NCBI RefSeq assembly: GCF_002874965.1 | Contig: NZ_CP025624.1 | Coordinates: 3,410,001 to 3,474,000 of the forward strand | Source of the DNA: Pseudomonas sp. NC02 | Lineage (GTDB): Bacteria; Pseudomonadota; Gammaproteobacteria; Pseudomonadales; Pseudomonadaceae | Length of the DNA: 64,000 nucleotides | Reading direction: 5' to 3' | Shown: positions 34,838 to 43,236 of the stretch, piece after piece | Layout of the letters: every line of letters begins with the position of its first letter | How positions within the stretch are numbered: the first letter of the stretch is position 1 | Made by a program: the position numbers and the translations under genes | Notes under the pieces: generated by a model | Seen by the model: only the letters and a program-made list of their open reading frames with translations | Told to the model about the DNA's origin: nothing | Databases searched by the model: none

Positions 34838-37552
34838 TCAGAACGAGACGACGTGGCTGGCCCTCACGTTGTCCGACGCACTGGCGAGTTTCAAGGTGCG
34901 CTGGCCTCGCGGCAGCTCCCAGGATTGGGTCTTCACCGCCCAATACTGGAGCTTGCGCAGCGGCACGGTGATGGACACCGCCCGAGTCTCCCCGGCCTTG
35001 AGGCTGACCCGATCAAACCCGACCAGGGTCTGCGGCGCGAACTCGGCACCTTCGACCTTGTGTTGCGGTGCACTCAGGTACAGCTGCGGTACTTCATCCC
35101 CCGCAACGCCACCACTGTTGGTCAGTTTGAAATCAACCTTGAGGTCGCCATTGCCCAGGCGATAGGTTTGCAGCGCGCTGTAATCGAAGCGGCTATAGGA
35201 CAACCCATAACCGAATGGGAACAGCGGTGCCTTATGCTGCGACTCAAACCAGCGGTAGCCGATATTGACGCCCTCGGTGTAACTGACCACGCCATCCAGT
35301 TGCTGGCCACGCTCGGGGTACTTGGGATCGGTGGCGGGATAGTCCTGCAGGCTGCGGGCCCAGGTAAACGGCAGGCGGCCTGCAGGGTTGCTGCGGCCGG
35401 TGAGGATGTTCGCAGTCGCAGGGCCGCCTTCATCACCTGTCCACCACATCTGCACCAGGCCCTTGACCTTGTCCAGCCATGGCATCGCGACCGGGCTGCT
35501 GGTGTTGAGCACCACTACGAGATTGGGATTGATCGCGGCGATTTCTTCGATCAGTTTGTCCTGGTCGCCCGGCAAACCAAACTGTGGGTCGGTACGCGCC
35601 CAGGCAAAAAATACGACCTTCTTCGCGCTGCGGGCAGCAGCCAGCGCCTGCGCCCGGTTGGCTTCGCGCATGGCAGGCGTGACCCACGCCAGGCGTACTT
35701 GAACCGGTTCACCAGACGTGTCGTTATAGGTGCTGACTTCAATCAGATGTTCGCCACGGCTGAGCTTGACCATCCGCCGCACGTTGTTGAGGCCATCGGT
35801 GGTTGGCATCAGGGCATCCTGCCCCGGATGCACCACATCACCGTGCAGGGCGTTTTTCAACGAGCTGCTTTCACCGATGATTTTCCCGTCGACCTTCAGC
35901 ACGGCACCGGCGCCAAGCATGTGCAGGTTGAGGTTGTAGTCGCCTTCCTGATCGATGGTCAGGTGGGTTTTCCAGCTTGGCAAGGTGTTTGCCGCCAGGG
36001 CATTCGCGCCAGTGAACTGCAGTTGTTGGTCACGCTGGTTCTGCCCCTCCTCGACTCTAACCCAACCTGGCTTGCCATCGAACGAAACCCGGTCTGCCGG
36101 AATCACGACGCCGGTCATGTCATTGGCCACCGTCACGCTAATCGCGGCATTCGGTTCGATTGCCTTTAGTGCAGTGGCCGGCCCGACTTGTAGCTGCGGC
36201 ATGCCGATCGCGTGCTCGGCTGAAACTCCCAGCGCAACGGGCTGGACAGCGCCCGGGCCGATCATCGCTATGCCCGTGAGGTCGTCCTTCGATAGCGGCA
36301 GTACGTTGTCCTGGTTTTTCAGCAGCACCGCCGAATGCTCACTGGTGCGGCGCACGATGGCGGACAACCCGGCAACCATCGGGGTCGACTGTGGCTGGTG
36401 GCTGCCCTTGTCCAACAGGCCGAAACGCTCCATCTGCCCGAGCACGCGCCTGGCGGCCGTGTCGATGTCCTGTTCCCTGACGGTTTTATCCCGCAGGGCT
36501 TCAAACAGGTTGCTCGGCTTCTCGTCGTTGGGGAATTGCCCCAGCAGCACGTTTGGCCGCTGGCCGACCATCCACTCCTCCGGCATGGGCCGAGCGAAGA
36601 CCTTTTTCATGCTGCCCATGGACGTGTGCAGCGCAGGCTGTTGCTGCTCGGTGTCGTCGTAGTAGGAACGCATGATGTCCCAGAATGGGTGCTGTTCATC
36701 GATGCGCCCGGGCATCTCCATGTCCATGCCCCGCTTGATGTATTGCGCACTGTGCACGCCGCCCCAGTCAGAGGTGACAAAGCCCTTGAAGCCCATCTGC
36801 TTGCGCAGCACCTGTTCCAGCAATTGTTCGTTGCCGCAGGCGAATTCGCCGTTGAGCTTGTTGTAGGAGCACATGATTGACGCTACGCCGGCGTCAACGG
36901 CGTCCTGGAACGGAGCCAGGTACACCTCGTGCAGGGCTTGCTCGGGGATGCTCACGTCAAAGCCGGTCATGTCGTAGCCGACCAGGTGCTTGGCTTGCGC
37001 CATCACGCCCTGGCCCTGGATGCCCTTGATCAATTCAGCGCCCATGCTGCCGGTCAGGAGCGGGTCTTCGCCATAGGTGTTCCAGCCGCGCCGAAAGCCC
37101 GAGTCGCGGAACATGTTGATGAAGGGCTCCAGCGCCACGTCGATGCCCAGGCGCTTTGCTTCCTCGCCAATCACCGTGCCGTTATCAAAGGCATCCTGTT
37201 TGCTGAAGGTGGCGGCAAGGCCCATGGTCGAGGTGGGAATGATCGAGGCCTTGCGGGTCAGGATACCGGGTGGCCCGTCTGCCATGCGCAGGGCCGGCAC
37301 GCCGAGGCGCGGTACGCCCGGCAGGTAGCCGGCCTGACCCTGGTTGGTAGCATCCGCTTCGGTCATGCCGCGGATCAGGTTGAACTTGTCGTCAAGGGTC
37401 ATCTTTTTCAGCAGGGCATCCACCCGGGCCTCATCGGTTTCCCTGGCCATGGACGGCCCCGCCAGGGTTGAACACAACACCGCCGCTGCCAGCGTCGACA
37501 GTCGGAAAAAACCAGGGCATACGCGCCCGTACCGCGTTATTGAGGTAGTCAT
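34838..37552 (-). CDS. Glycoside hydrolase family 3 beta-glucosidase, exported, with PA14 insert
   Basis: 904 aa from the ATG at 37552 (GGAG seven bases upstream); a longer frame starting at 37636 would run into the MFS gene. A signal peptide ends near SMARE. The GH3 N domain contains the nucleophile Asp262 in FVTSDWGG and the substrate-binding KHLVGYD. The GH3 C domain starts near residue 390 (HSAVLLKNQDNVLPL). A PA14-like insert (about 480-590: QFTGANALAANTLPSWKTHL and GAGAVLKVDGK) precedes the rest of that domain, and a fibronectin-III-like end follows (GDEVPQLYLSAP). PA14 inserts are seen in GH3 enzymes acting on plant and phenolic glucosides. Confidence 0.93.
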   Translation of the reverse strand: MTTSITRYGRVCPGFFRLSTLAAAVLCSTLAGPSMARETDEARVDALLKKMTLDDKFNLIRGMTEADATNQGQAGYLPGVPRLGVPALRMADGPPGILTRKASIIPTSTMGLAATFSKQDAFDNGTVIGEEAKRLGIDVALEPFINMFRDSGFRRGWNTYGEDPLLTGSMGAELIKGIQGQGVMAQAKHLVGYDMTGFDVSIPEQALHEVYLAPFQDAVDAGVASIMCSYNKLNGEFACGNEQLLEQVLRKQMGFKGFVTSDWGGVHSAQYIKRGMDMEMPGRIDEQHPFWDIMRSYYDDTEQQQPALHTSMGSMKKVFARPMPEEWMVGQRPNVLLGQFPNDEKPSNLFEALRDKTVREQDIDTAARRVLGQMERFGLLDKGSHQPQSTPMVAGLSAIVRRTSEHSAVLLKNQDNVLPLSKDDLTGIAMIGPGAVQPVALGVSAEHAIGMPQLQVGPATALKAIEPNAAISVTVANDMTGVVIPADRVSFDGKPGWVRVEEGQNQRDQQLQFTGANALAANTLPSWKTHLTIDQEGDYNLNLHMLGAGAVLKVDGKIIGESSSLKNALHGDVVHPGQDALMPTTDGLNNVRRMVKLSRGEHLIEVSTYNDTSGEPVQVRLAWVTPAMREANRAQALAAARSAKKVVFFAWARTDPQFGLPGDQDKLIEEIAAINPNLVVVLNTSSPVAMPWLDKVKGLVQMWWTGDEGGPATANILTGRSNPAGRLPFTWARSLQDYPATDPKYPERGQQLDGVVSYTEGVNIGYRWFESQHKAPLFPFGYGLSYSRFDYSALQTYRLGNGDLKVDFKLTNSGGVAGDEVPQLYLSAPQHKVEGAEFAPQTLVGFDRVSLKAGETRAVSITVPLRKLQYWAVKTQSWELPRGQRTLKLASASDNVRASHVVSF

Positions 37553-37574
37553 GAAAAGCTCCGTTACTTCTGGG

Positions 37575-38861
37575 TTAACGTTGAGTGGGTTCTTTGACAA
37601 GCGCCAGGCCCAGCAGGGAAACCAGCCCGCACACAATCAGGTAGAACGCCGGGGCGCTGGGGTTGCCGGTAAGTGAGATCAGCAGCGTGCAGAAGAACTG
37701 CGCAAAGCCGCCGAAAATGATGCTGGCCAGGGCGTAGGTCACCGAGAGGCCTGTCGCCCGGACCTGAGCGGGGAAAATTTCCGCAAGCAACACCAGCGAA
37801 GGCACGGTATTGCACACCAGCAACGCCGCCAGGGTACTCGCTACAATCACCAGCGCGGGCAAAGTAGGCGAGTGCTGCAACAGCACGAACGCCGGGTAGA
37901 TCAACAGCAACAAGGCCAGCCGCGACCAGAAAATCATGCGCTTGCGCCCCCAGCGATCACAGGCTCGGCCGGAAGCCACCGCCAGCGCCACTTGCACGGC
38001 ACCCGCTGCGCAGCCGGTCCAGATCCCGGCAGACAGCGGCAGGTGTAACTGCGCCACGGCAAAATTCGAGAGGTAATGCAGGATTACATAGGAGCCCGAA
38101 GTGCCGCCGATGGCGATCAGGATTCCGGCGGCCAACGCACGTTTATGCTCGCCCCAGCTCAAGCGATGGCTGACGTCGTGCTTCACCTGGTCACTTTCCT
38201 GCAGGTGCCGGCGCATATACGAGCCCACCGGGATCACCAGCAGCCCGATCACAAATGGCAGACGCCAGCCCCAGGCCATGACTTGTTCCTCGGTCAGGGT
38301 GTAGTTCACGCTCAGGCCCACCACTGCACCGAGCAACACGCTCAGGCCTTGGCTGAAGAATTGCCAACTGGTGAAGTAACCTCGTTCGTGGCTGTCGGCT
38401 TTTTCCATCAGGTAAGTCGTCGACGCGCCGACCTCGCCGCCAATCGCGAAGCCTTGCAGCAGTCGGGCAAACACGATCAGCAAGGGCGCGGCGATACCTA
38501 TCTGGCCATAAGTGGGCGCCAGCACAAAAATCAGCGAACCGATGGCCATCAGCCAAAGGGTCAATATCATCGCGGCCTTGCGCCCTACCCGGTCGGCATA
38601 CTGGCCGAGCAAAATGCTGCCCAACGGGCGCATGAAAAAACCGATGCCATAGGTGGCGAACGCCAGCAGCAGCTGGTTTGAGCCTTCCATGGGAAAGAAC
38701 TGCTTGCCGATCACCGTGGCGAAAAAGCTGTAGACCGTGAAGTCGTAGAACTCCAGGCCATTGCCGATGGTGACGGCGGCGATGTTGTTTTTCCTGCCGG
38801 GCTGGGCCGGTGCCGATGTGCGCACAGACACGGCGGACGCTTCAGTTGAAGTAGTTTCCAT
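37575..38861 (-). CDS. MFS transporter, metabolite:H+ symporter (MHS/ShiA-ProP-like)
   Basis: 428 aa, 12 membrane segments. The signature ATVIGNGLEFYDFTVYSFFATVIGKQFF at TM1 and the TM2-3 loop GQYADRVGRKAAMILTLWLMAIGS are typical of the MHS family (shikimate, alpha-ketoglutarate, proline/betaine carriers). RLLQGFAIGGEVGASTTYLME is the TM4 signature. It probably imports an organic acid or acid conjugate by proton symport. It lies 15 bp after the M20 hydrolase gene and 22 bp before the GH3 gene, one operon. The pairing suggests that it carries the substrate of the hydrolase. Confidence 0.92.
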   Translation of the reverse strand: METTSTEASAVSVRTSAPAQPGRKNNIAAVTIGNGLEFYDFTVYSFFATVIGKQFFPMEGSNQLLLAFATYGIGFFMRPLGSILLGQYADRVGRKAAMILTLWLMAIGSLIFVLAPTYGQIGIAAPLLIVFARLLQGFAIGGEVGASTTYLMEKADSHERGYFTSWQFFSQGLSVLLGAVVGLSVNYTLTEEQVMAWGWRLPFVIGLLVIPVGSYMRRHLQESDQVKHDVSHRLSWGEHKRALAAGILIAIGGTSGSYVILHYLSNFAVAQLHLPLSAGIWTGCAAGAVQVALAVASGRACDRWGRKRMIFWSRLALLLLIYPAFVLLQHSPTLPALVIVASTLAALLVCNTVPSLVLLAEIFPAQVRATGLSVTYALASIIFGGFAQFFCTLLISLTGNPSAPAFYLIVCGLVSLLGLALVKEPTQR

Positions 38862-38876
38862 GATCGGGTCCGGGCC

Positions 38877-40055
38877 TCAATTGACAGCAGCAGTGTGCTT
38901 GAGCATTTTTTCCACCAGCTTGACCCAGTAGGACGCGCCGACCAAAAGGCACTGGTCGTTGAAGTCGAATTTGGGATGGTGACACATGACGTTCTCCGCA
39001 CTGTCGCCATTGCCGATGATCAGGTAGGAGCCCGGGCATTTCGCCAACATAAAGGCGAAGTCTTCGCTGCCTGTGAGCGGGCGCATATTCTCGATCAGGC
39101 CGTCTTCCCCGCACCATTCCAGAGCTGCACTGCGGGCCAGTTCCGTCTCCGCCTCATCATTGACCAGTACCGGGTAACGCCGGTTGTAATGCACGTCTGC
39201 GTTGCCGCCGTAACTCTGTGCGATGTGCTGCGCCAGGGTAGTAATGCGGGTTTGCAGCAGGTCGCGAGTGTCGGCTCGCAATGACCGAACGCTGACCAGC
39301 AGCTTGGCGGATGCCGGGATCACATTTGCAGCGGAACCTGCATGAATAGAGCCAACGCTGACGATTGCGGTGTCCAGTGGGTCGATATTGCGCGATACCA
39401 CACTTTGCAGGCACAAGGTCAAAGTAGCCGCGATCACTACCGGATCCACTGTCTTGTGGGGCACTGCTCCATGCCCTCCCACGCCGTTCAGGGTGATCGT
39501 CGCCGTGTCGGATGAGGCCATGAACGGCCCGGCGAGAAAGCCCAGCTTGCCCTGGGGGAAGCCCGGCATATTGTGCATGGCGAAGATCGCATCGCACGGA
39601 AACAGCTCAAACAAACCCTGTTCGACCATTTCACGGGCGCCGCCCAAGCCTTCTTCCGCCGGCTGGAAGATCACGTTCAGGGTGCCGCTGAAGCGTCGGG
39701 TGTTGGCCAAGACTTTGGCCGCTGCCAGCAGTGTGGCGGTGTGACCATCATGGCCGCAGGCGTGCATTTTGCCGGGCTGGGTGCTAGCGTATTCCAGGCC
39801 CGTCTCCTCGGCAATCGGCAGCGCGTCCATGTCGGCCCGCAAGCCTATGCGCGCGCCGTCACCGTTGCGCAATTGCCCTACTACGCCGGTGCCGGCCAGG
39901 CCGCGATGCACCTCGAAGCCCCATTCCTCAAGTTTTTGCGCCACCAGGTCACTGGTTGCAAACTCCTCGAAGCCCAATTCCGGATGAGCGTGGATAGCGC
40001 GCCTGATGGCTATCATCTCGTCCTGAATCTGTTCGATCTCTGCCAGAATCTTCAT
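38877..40055 (-). CDS. M20 metallo-amidohydrolase (hippurate/IAA-amino acid hydrolase type)
   Basis: 392 aa from the ATG at 40055 (GGAG nine bases upstream). The M20D signatures are present: IRRAIHAHPELGFEEF at the N-terminus, GKMHACGHDGHTATLL (Cys and His metal ligands), FQPAEEGLGGAREMVEQG (catalytic Glu pair), a dimerisation lid region and GSEDFAFMLAKCPGSYLIIGNG (C-terminal His/Glu zone). The family releases amino acids from N-acyl conjugates such as hippurate or plant indole-3-acetyl-amino acids. It is first in an operon with an MHS carrier, a GH3 glucosidase and a porin, divergent from a LysR gene. Confidence 0.92.
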   Translation of the reverse strand: MKILAEIEQIQDEMIAIRRAIHAHPELGFEEFATSDLVAQKLEEWGFEVHRGLAGTGVVGQLRNGDGARIGLRADMDALPIAEETGLEYASTQPGKMHACGHDGHTATLLAAAKVLANTRRFSGTLNVIFQPAEEGLGGAREMVEQGLFELFPCDAIFAMHNMPGFPQGKLGFLAGPFMASSDTATITLNGVGGHGAVPHKTVDPVVIAATLTLCLQSVVSRNIDPLDTAIVSVGSIHAGSAANVIPASAKLLVSVRSLRADTRDLLQTRITTLAQHIAQSYGGNADVHYNRRYPVLVNDEAETELARSAALEWCGEDGLIENMRPLTGSEDFAFMLAKCPGSYLIIGNGDSAENVMCHHPKFDFNDQCLLVGASYWVKLVEKMLKHTAAVN

Positions 40056-40132
40056 TTTTGTTGTCTCCTCAGACCCGATATGGGCTTGATTCTGACCCGT
40101 ATTGACAGAATGAAAAGACAACCTTTAGGCTC

Positions 40133-40155
40133 GATGACAACATTTAGTTGTCATC
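40133..40155 (+). promoter_or_regulatory. LysR-type palindromic operator
   Basis: GATGACAAC-ATTTA-GTTGTCATC is a perfect 9-bp inverted repeat with 5-bp centre, ten bases before the LysR start at 40165 and 77 bases from the divergent M20 start. A further half-site (GACAACCTTTAG, about 40117-40128) repeats GACAAC(C/A)TTTAG about 20 bp away, the spacing expected for LysR activation sites. Confidence 0.72.
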
Positions 40156-40164
40156 AGGGGCAGC

Positions 40165-41118
40165 ATGAAAACCAACCAGTTCACCGCTTTGGTGGCGGTC
40201 GCCGAAACCGGGAGCATCCGCAGCGCGGCCAAATCCGTCGGCCTGACCCAGGCCGCAATCACCCGCACCTTGCGTGATCTGGAGCAGCAACAAGGGGTGG
40301 AATTGCTGGAGCGCACCCACACCGGCGTGCGTTTTACCGAGGCTGGCAAAAGCCTGCTGCACCACGCGCGCCTGATACTCAGCGAGATTGAAAAGGCCAA
40401 GGCCGACCTGAACCTGATTCGCAGCGGGCAGGCCGAACGCCTGCGTATTGCCGTCTCGCCGTTTATCAACTTCAGCTTTCTGCCGGAATGCCTGAGCCTC
40501 TACCAGCAAGAGTACCCCCACGTATTCCTCGAGGTGTTCGAGGGGCTGCACGGCATTTCGGTGCCGCAGCTTCGGGACGGCTATCTGGATTTCGCGGTGA
40601 TCCAGGCCAGTAATTTCATTACCGAAAACGAGTTCTCCATCGAACCGCTGTTTTCTTATCAGGCCCATGTGGTGGGGCGTAAAGACCATCCGCTACGGCA
40701 CTCCAGTTCCATTGATGAACTGAATGCCATGAAGTGGCTGGCGAACTACCCGCCTTCGCTGCACAACACGTTTATCAGCGATCTGAACCGGGAGTTTCGC
40801 CTGTCACCCCCGCCCAGTCATGTGGTGAGCGTGCACTCGGCGGGGATTTTGCTGCCGGTGCTGTTGCAGACGGACTCGCTGACTGTATTGCCTGACTTAT
40901 TGCTCAAATCCGCGTGTTTTGCCGATGCGGTTGCGCCGTTGAGTGCGTTCAAAGGCTCCAAATCAAGGATCCTCGGCGTGGTCAGCCGCCGGGGTAACGT
41001 GCGCAGCAAAGCTGCAACTGCCTTCATCGGTGTGTTGAAGCAGGTCATCAAGCAACACGCCAGGAATCCCGGTTCACGGTTCAGCGAGAGGCTGTCGCCG
41101 AAGGATTTGTTCTTTTGA
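40165..41118 (+). CDS. LysR-family regulator of the divergent hydrolase operon
   Basis: 317 aa. The N-terminal winged helix is TALVAVAETGSIRSAAKSVGLTQAAITRTLRDLEQQQGVELLERT; the effector-binding fold begins at about residue 90. It has the classic LysR arrangement: transcribed away from the operon it probably controls (M20 hydrolase, MHS carrier, GH3, porin), with a strong palindrome in the 109-bp gap. AGGGG precedes the ATG closely. The effector is likely a metabolite of that operon. Confidence 0.9.
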   Translation: MKTNQFTALVAVAETGSIRSAAKSVGLTQAAITRTLRDLEQQQGVELLERTHTGVRFTEAGKSLLHHARLILSEIEKAKADLNLIRSGQAERLRIAVSPFINFSFLPECLSLYQQEYPHVFLEVFEGLHGISVPQLRDGYLDFAVIQASNFITENEFSIEPLFSYQAHVVGRKDHPLRHSSSIDELNAMKWLANYPPSLHNTFISDLNREFRLSPPPSHVVSVHSAGILLPVLLQTDSLTVLPDLLLKSACFADAVAPLSAFKGSKSRILGVVSRRGNVRSKAATAFIGVLKQVIKQHARNPGSRFSERLSPKDLFF

Positions 41119-41125
41119 GTGACCT

Positions 41126-41142
41126 CTTAACAAGCGATTAAT
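41126..41142 (+). promoter_or_regulatory. PmrA/QseB-like response-regulator box before mipA
   Basis: CTTAAC-AAGCG-ATTAAT fits the PmrA/QseB half-site pattern HTTAAD-N5-HTTAAD with one mismatch (the C closing the first half). A TAAAAA -10 candidate follows at about 41148-41153, and another CTTAAT lies at 41157. The cognate system is probably the one encoded at 43187-45213. Confidence 0.55.
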
Positions 41143-41209
41143 CCGCCTAAAAATTTCTTAATTCCTCCCCGACATACTCCGCCTCAGCCCTCCCTCTGAG
41201 AACACACCT

Positions 41210-42007
41210 ATGTCGCCCATCGAAGCTAAATCGCCGCCCGTGAACGCGTTGACCTCGTTTGTCGGGACACTGTGCCTGGCCAGCCTGTCGCTGCTGCCCG
41301 GCATCACCCTCGCGGCGCCAGAAAGCGACAAGGCATTTGGCTGGGGACTGGGCCTGGGGGCCGCCGTGACAAATTCCCCCTACCGCGGCCATGACAACGA
41401 CAGCCAACTCTTGCCGGCGGTGTCCTATGAAAATCGCTGGATCAGCGTGATGGGCCCTGGTATCGACTTCAAGATTCCCAGCGACAGCGCGCTGTCCTTT
41501 CGTTTGCAGGCCCGGTACGGGCTGGGTGAAGGCTATGACGCCTCCGATTCCGAGGACCTGGACGGCATGCGTGACCGTGATCCCGGCATCTGGCTGGGGG
41601 GCAAGGCCATCTGGCAGAGCCCGGTCGCGCAGTTTTCCGCGCAATGGGCAGGCGATGCGTCAGGCAACAGTGACGGGCAAATCATCCGGCTGGCCGTCGA
41701 GCGACGCTTTACCGCGGGAAGCTTCGACTTCACCCCGCGCCTGGCAGCGGTGCACCTGGATGAAGATTACGTCGCTTACTACTACGGTGTACGCGCCCGC
41801 GAAGCCACGGCGACGCGTCGGGCCTACACCGGTGACGCCACCGTCAATATCGAGGCAGGGGTACGCGTTGGTTATCAGCTGGAGGCCAACCAGCACGTCT
41901 ATCTGGACCTGAGCGCCACACGCCTGGGCAGTGAGATTGAAGACAGCCCGATCGTGGACCGATCCACCCTCGGTTCGGCACGGCTTTGGTACATGTACCG
42001 TTTTTGA
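41210..42007 (+). CDS. MipA/OmpV-family outer-membrane protein
   Basis: 265 aa. A signal peptide (LCLASLSLLPGITLAA) is followed by the MipA/OmpV barrel: GWGLGLGAAVTNSPYRGHDNDSQLLPAVSYENRWISVMGPGIDFKI, GRRF-like strands, VHLDEDYVAYYYGV and an aromatic end MYRF. Members are outer-membrane barrels, some tied to envelope stress, peptidoglycan scaffolds or polymyxin sensing by neighbouring two-component systems. A PmrA-like box in its promoter and a QseBC/PmrAB-type system close by (43187-45213) suggest the same link here. Confidence 0.9.
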   Translation: MSPIEAKSPPVNALTSFVGTLCLASLSLLPGITLAAPESDKAFGWGLGLGAAVTNSPYRGHDNDSQLLPAVSYENRWISVMGPGIDFKIPSDSALSFRLQARYGLGEGYDASDSEDLDGMRDRDPGIWLGGKAIWQSPVAQFSAQWAGDASGNSDGQIIRLAVERRFTAGSFDFTPRLAAVHLDEDYVAYYYGVRAREATATRRAYTGDATVNIEAGVRVGYQLEANQHVYLDLSATRLGSEIEDSPIVDRSTLGSARLWYMYRF

Positions 42008-42075
42008 CTGACATGGCCGTCGCGGGCCCTGCCTGCGGCGGCTTTACGGTGCTTGCTCACGCCCACGGAGGCCCC

Positions 42076-43236
42076 ATGAAATCACTCGGGACGCTGTTGT
42101 TGTCCTGCATCGCCGGCTGCGCCGAGCTGCCGGCCAGCCCTGTATCGCCGGTGCCGGCGAGTTTTGCCAACTACCGCCAGCAAACCCTCTTGCTGCTTGA
42201 ACGTGACCGACGCTTCCAGGGCACGGACCATGCCCTGGAACTGGCCTGGAACGCCCCTCGCGAATGGCTGCCTGAACACCCCAACGGCAAGGGGATTCTG
42301 CTGGTTCACGGCCTGGGGGACTCACCGGGCTCGTTCATTGATATCGCACCACAACTCGCCGGCCAGGGTTATCGGGTGCGCACGCTGTTGCTGCCCGGGC
42401 ACGGGACTCAACCCGCCGACATGCTGGGCGTCGATATCACCGACTGGCAACACAGCGTGGCGCGGCAAGTGGCGTTGCTGCGCCAGGACGCCGACGAGGT
42501 GTACCTGGGCGGTTTCTCCACCGGGGCCAACCTGGTGCTGGAATACGCCATGGACGACCCGGCCATCGCTGGCCTGCTGCTGTTTTCGCCCGCGTTCAAG
42601 GCCCGCCTGCCCTTCGATTGGTTGTTACCGTGGCTGTCCAGGGTCAAGCCCTGGTTGCGCCAGCCCGACGGCCCTGCCCCCCAGCAGACGCCGTTGCGCT
42701 ACCAGAACGTACCCACCAACGGCTTTGCCCAGTTCTACCTCACCAGTACCGTCGTGCGCAGCAGGCTGGCGATGCAGACCTATGACCGGCCAGTGCTGAT
42801 CGTCAGCGCCGCCCATGATTCGGTGGTGGATGTGGGGTTTGTGCGGGAGACGTTCAGTCAGCGCTTTCCGAACCCGGCATCCCGGATGATCTGGTATGGC
42901 GACCTGGTTGCCGGGCAGCGCCACCCTAGGATGCTGGTGCGCAGTGATCAGTTTCCCGCCGAACACATCAGCCAGTTTTCCCATATGAGTGTGCTGTTCT
43001 CGCCGGACAACCCCCAGTACGGTCGACAAGGCAAACAGCCGATGTGTTCCAACGGGCAGAACGCCGACGGCTACCGCCAATGCCTGGCGGGGGCCGCTGT
43101 GTGGTATTCCGATTGGGGCTATCGGGAAGCAGGCAAGGTGCATGCCCGCCTCACGTACAACCCTTATTTTGAATGGCAGGCCCAGGTTATGGCGCAGGTG
43201 CTGGAGGCGGCACAACCCCAGGAAAATACACGCTGA
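42076..43236 (+). CDS. Lipoprotein alpha/beta-hydrolase (lysophospholipase/carboxylesterase-like)
   Basis: 386 aa from the ATG at 42076 (GGAG five bases upstream); the longer frame from 41986 has no support. A lipobox (LLLSCIAGC) marks a lipoprotein. Alpha/beta-hydrolase features: oxyanion region LLVHGLGDSPGSF, nucleophile elbow LGGFSTGANLVLE, acid residue in LIVSAAHDSVVD and a His in FSHMSVLFSPDN. The C-terminal extension (about 300-386) with paired Cys residues is unusual for a small esterase. It lies 68 bp after mipA and ends inside the convergent histidine-kinase gene, overlapping it by 50 bp. Confidence 0.85.
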   Translation: MKSLGTLLLSCIAGCAELPASPVSPVPASFANYRQQTLLLLERDRRFQGTDHALELAWNAPREWLPEHPNGKGILLVHGLGDSPGSFIDIAPQLAGQGYRVRTLLLPGHGTQPADMLGVDITDWQHSVARQVALLRQDADEVYLGGFSTGANLVLEYAMDDPAIAGLLLFSPAFKARLPFDWLLPWLSRVKPWLRQPDGPAPQQTPLRYQNVPTNGFAQFYLTSTVVRSRLAMQTYDRPVLIVSAAHDSVVDVGFVRETFSQRFPNPASRMIWYGDLVAGQRHPRMLVRSDQFPAEHISQFSHMSVLFSPDNPQYGRQGKQPMCSNGQNADGYRQCLAGAAVWYSDWGYREAGKVHARLTYNPYFEWQAQVMAQVLEAAQPQENTR

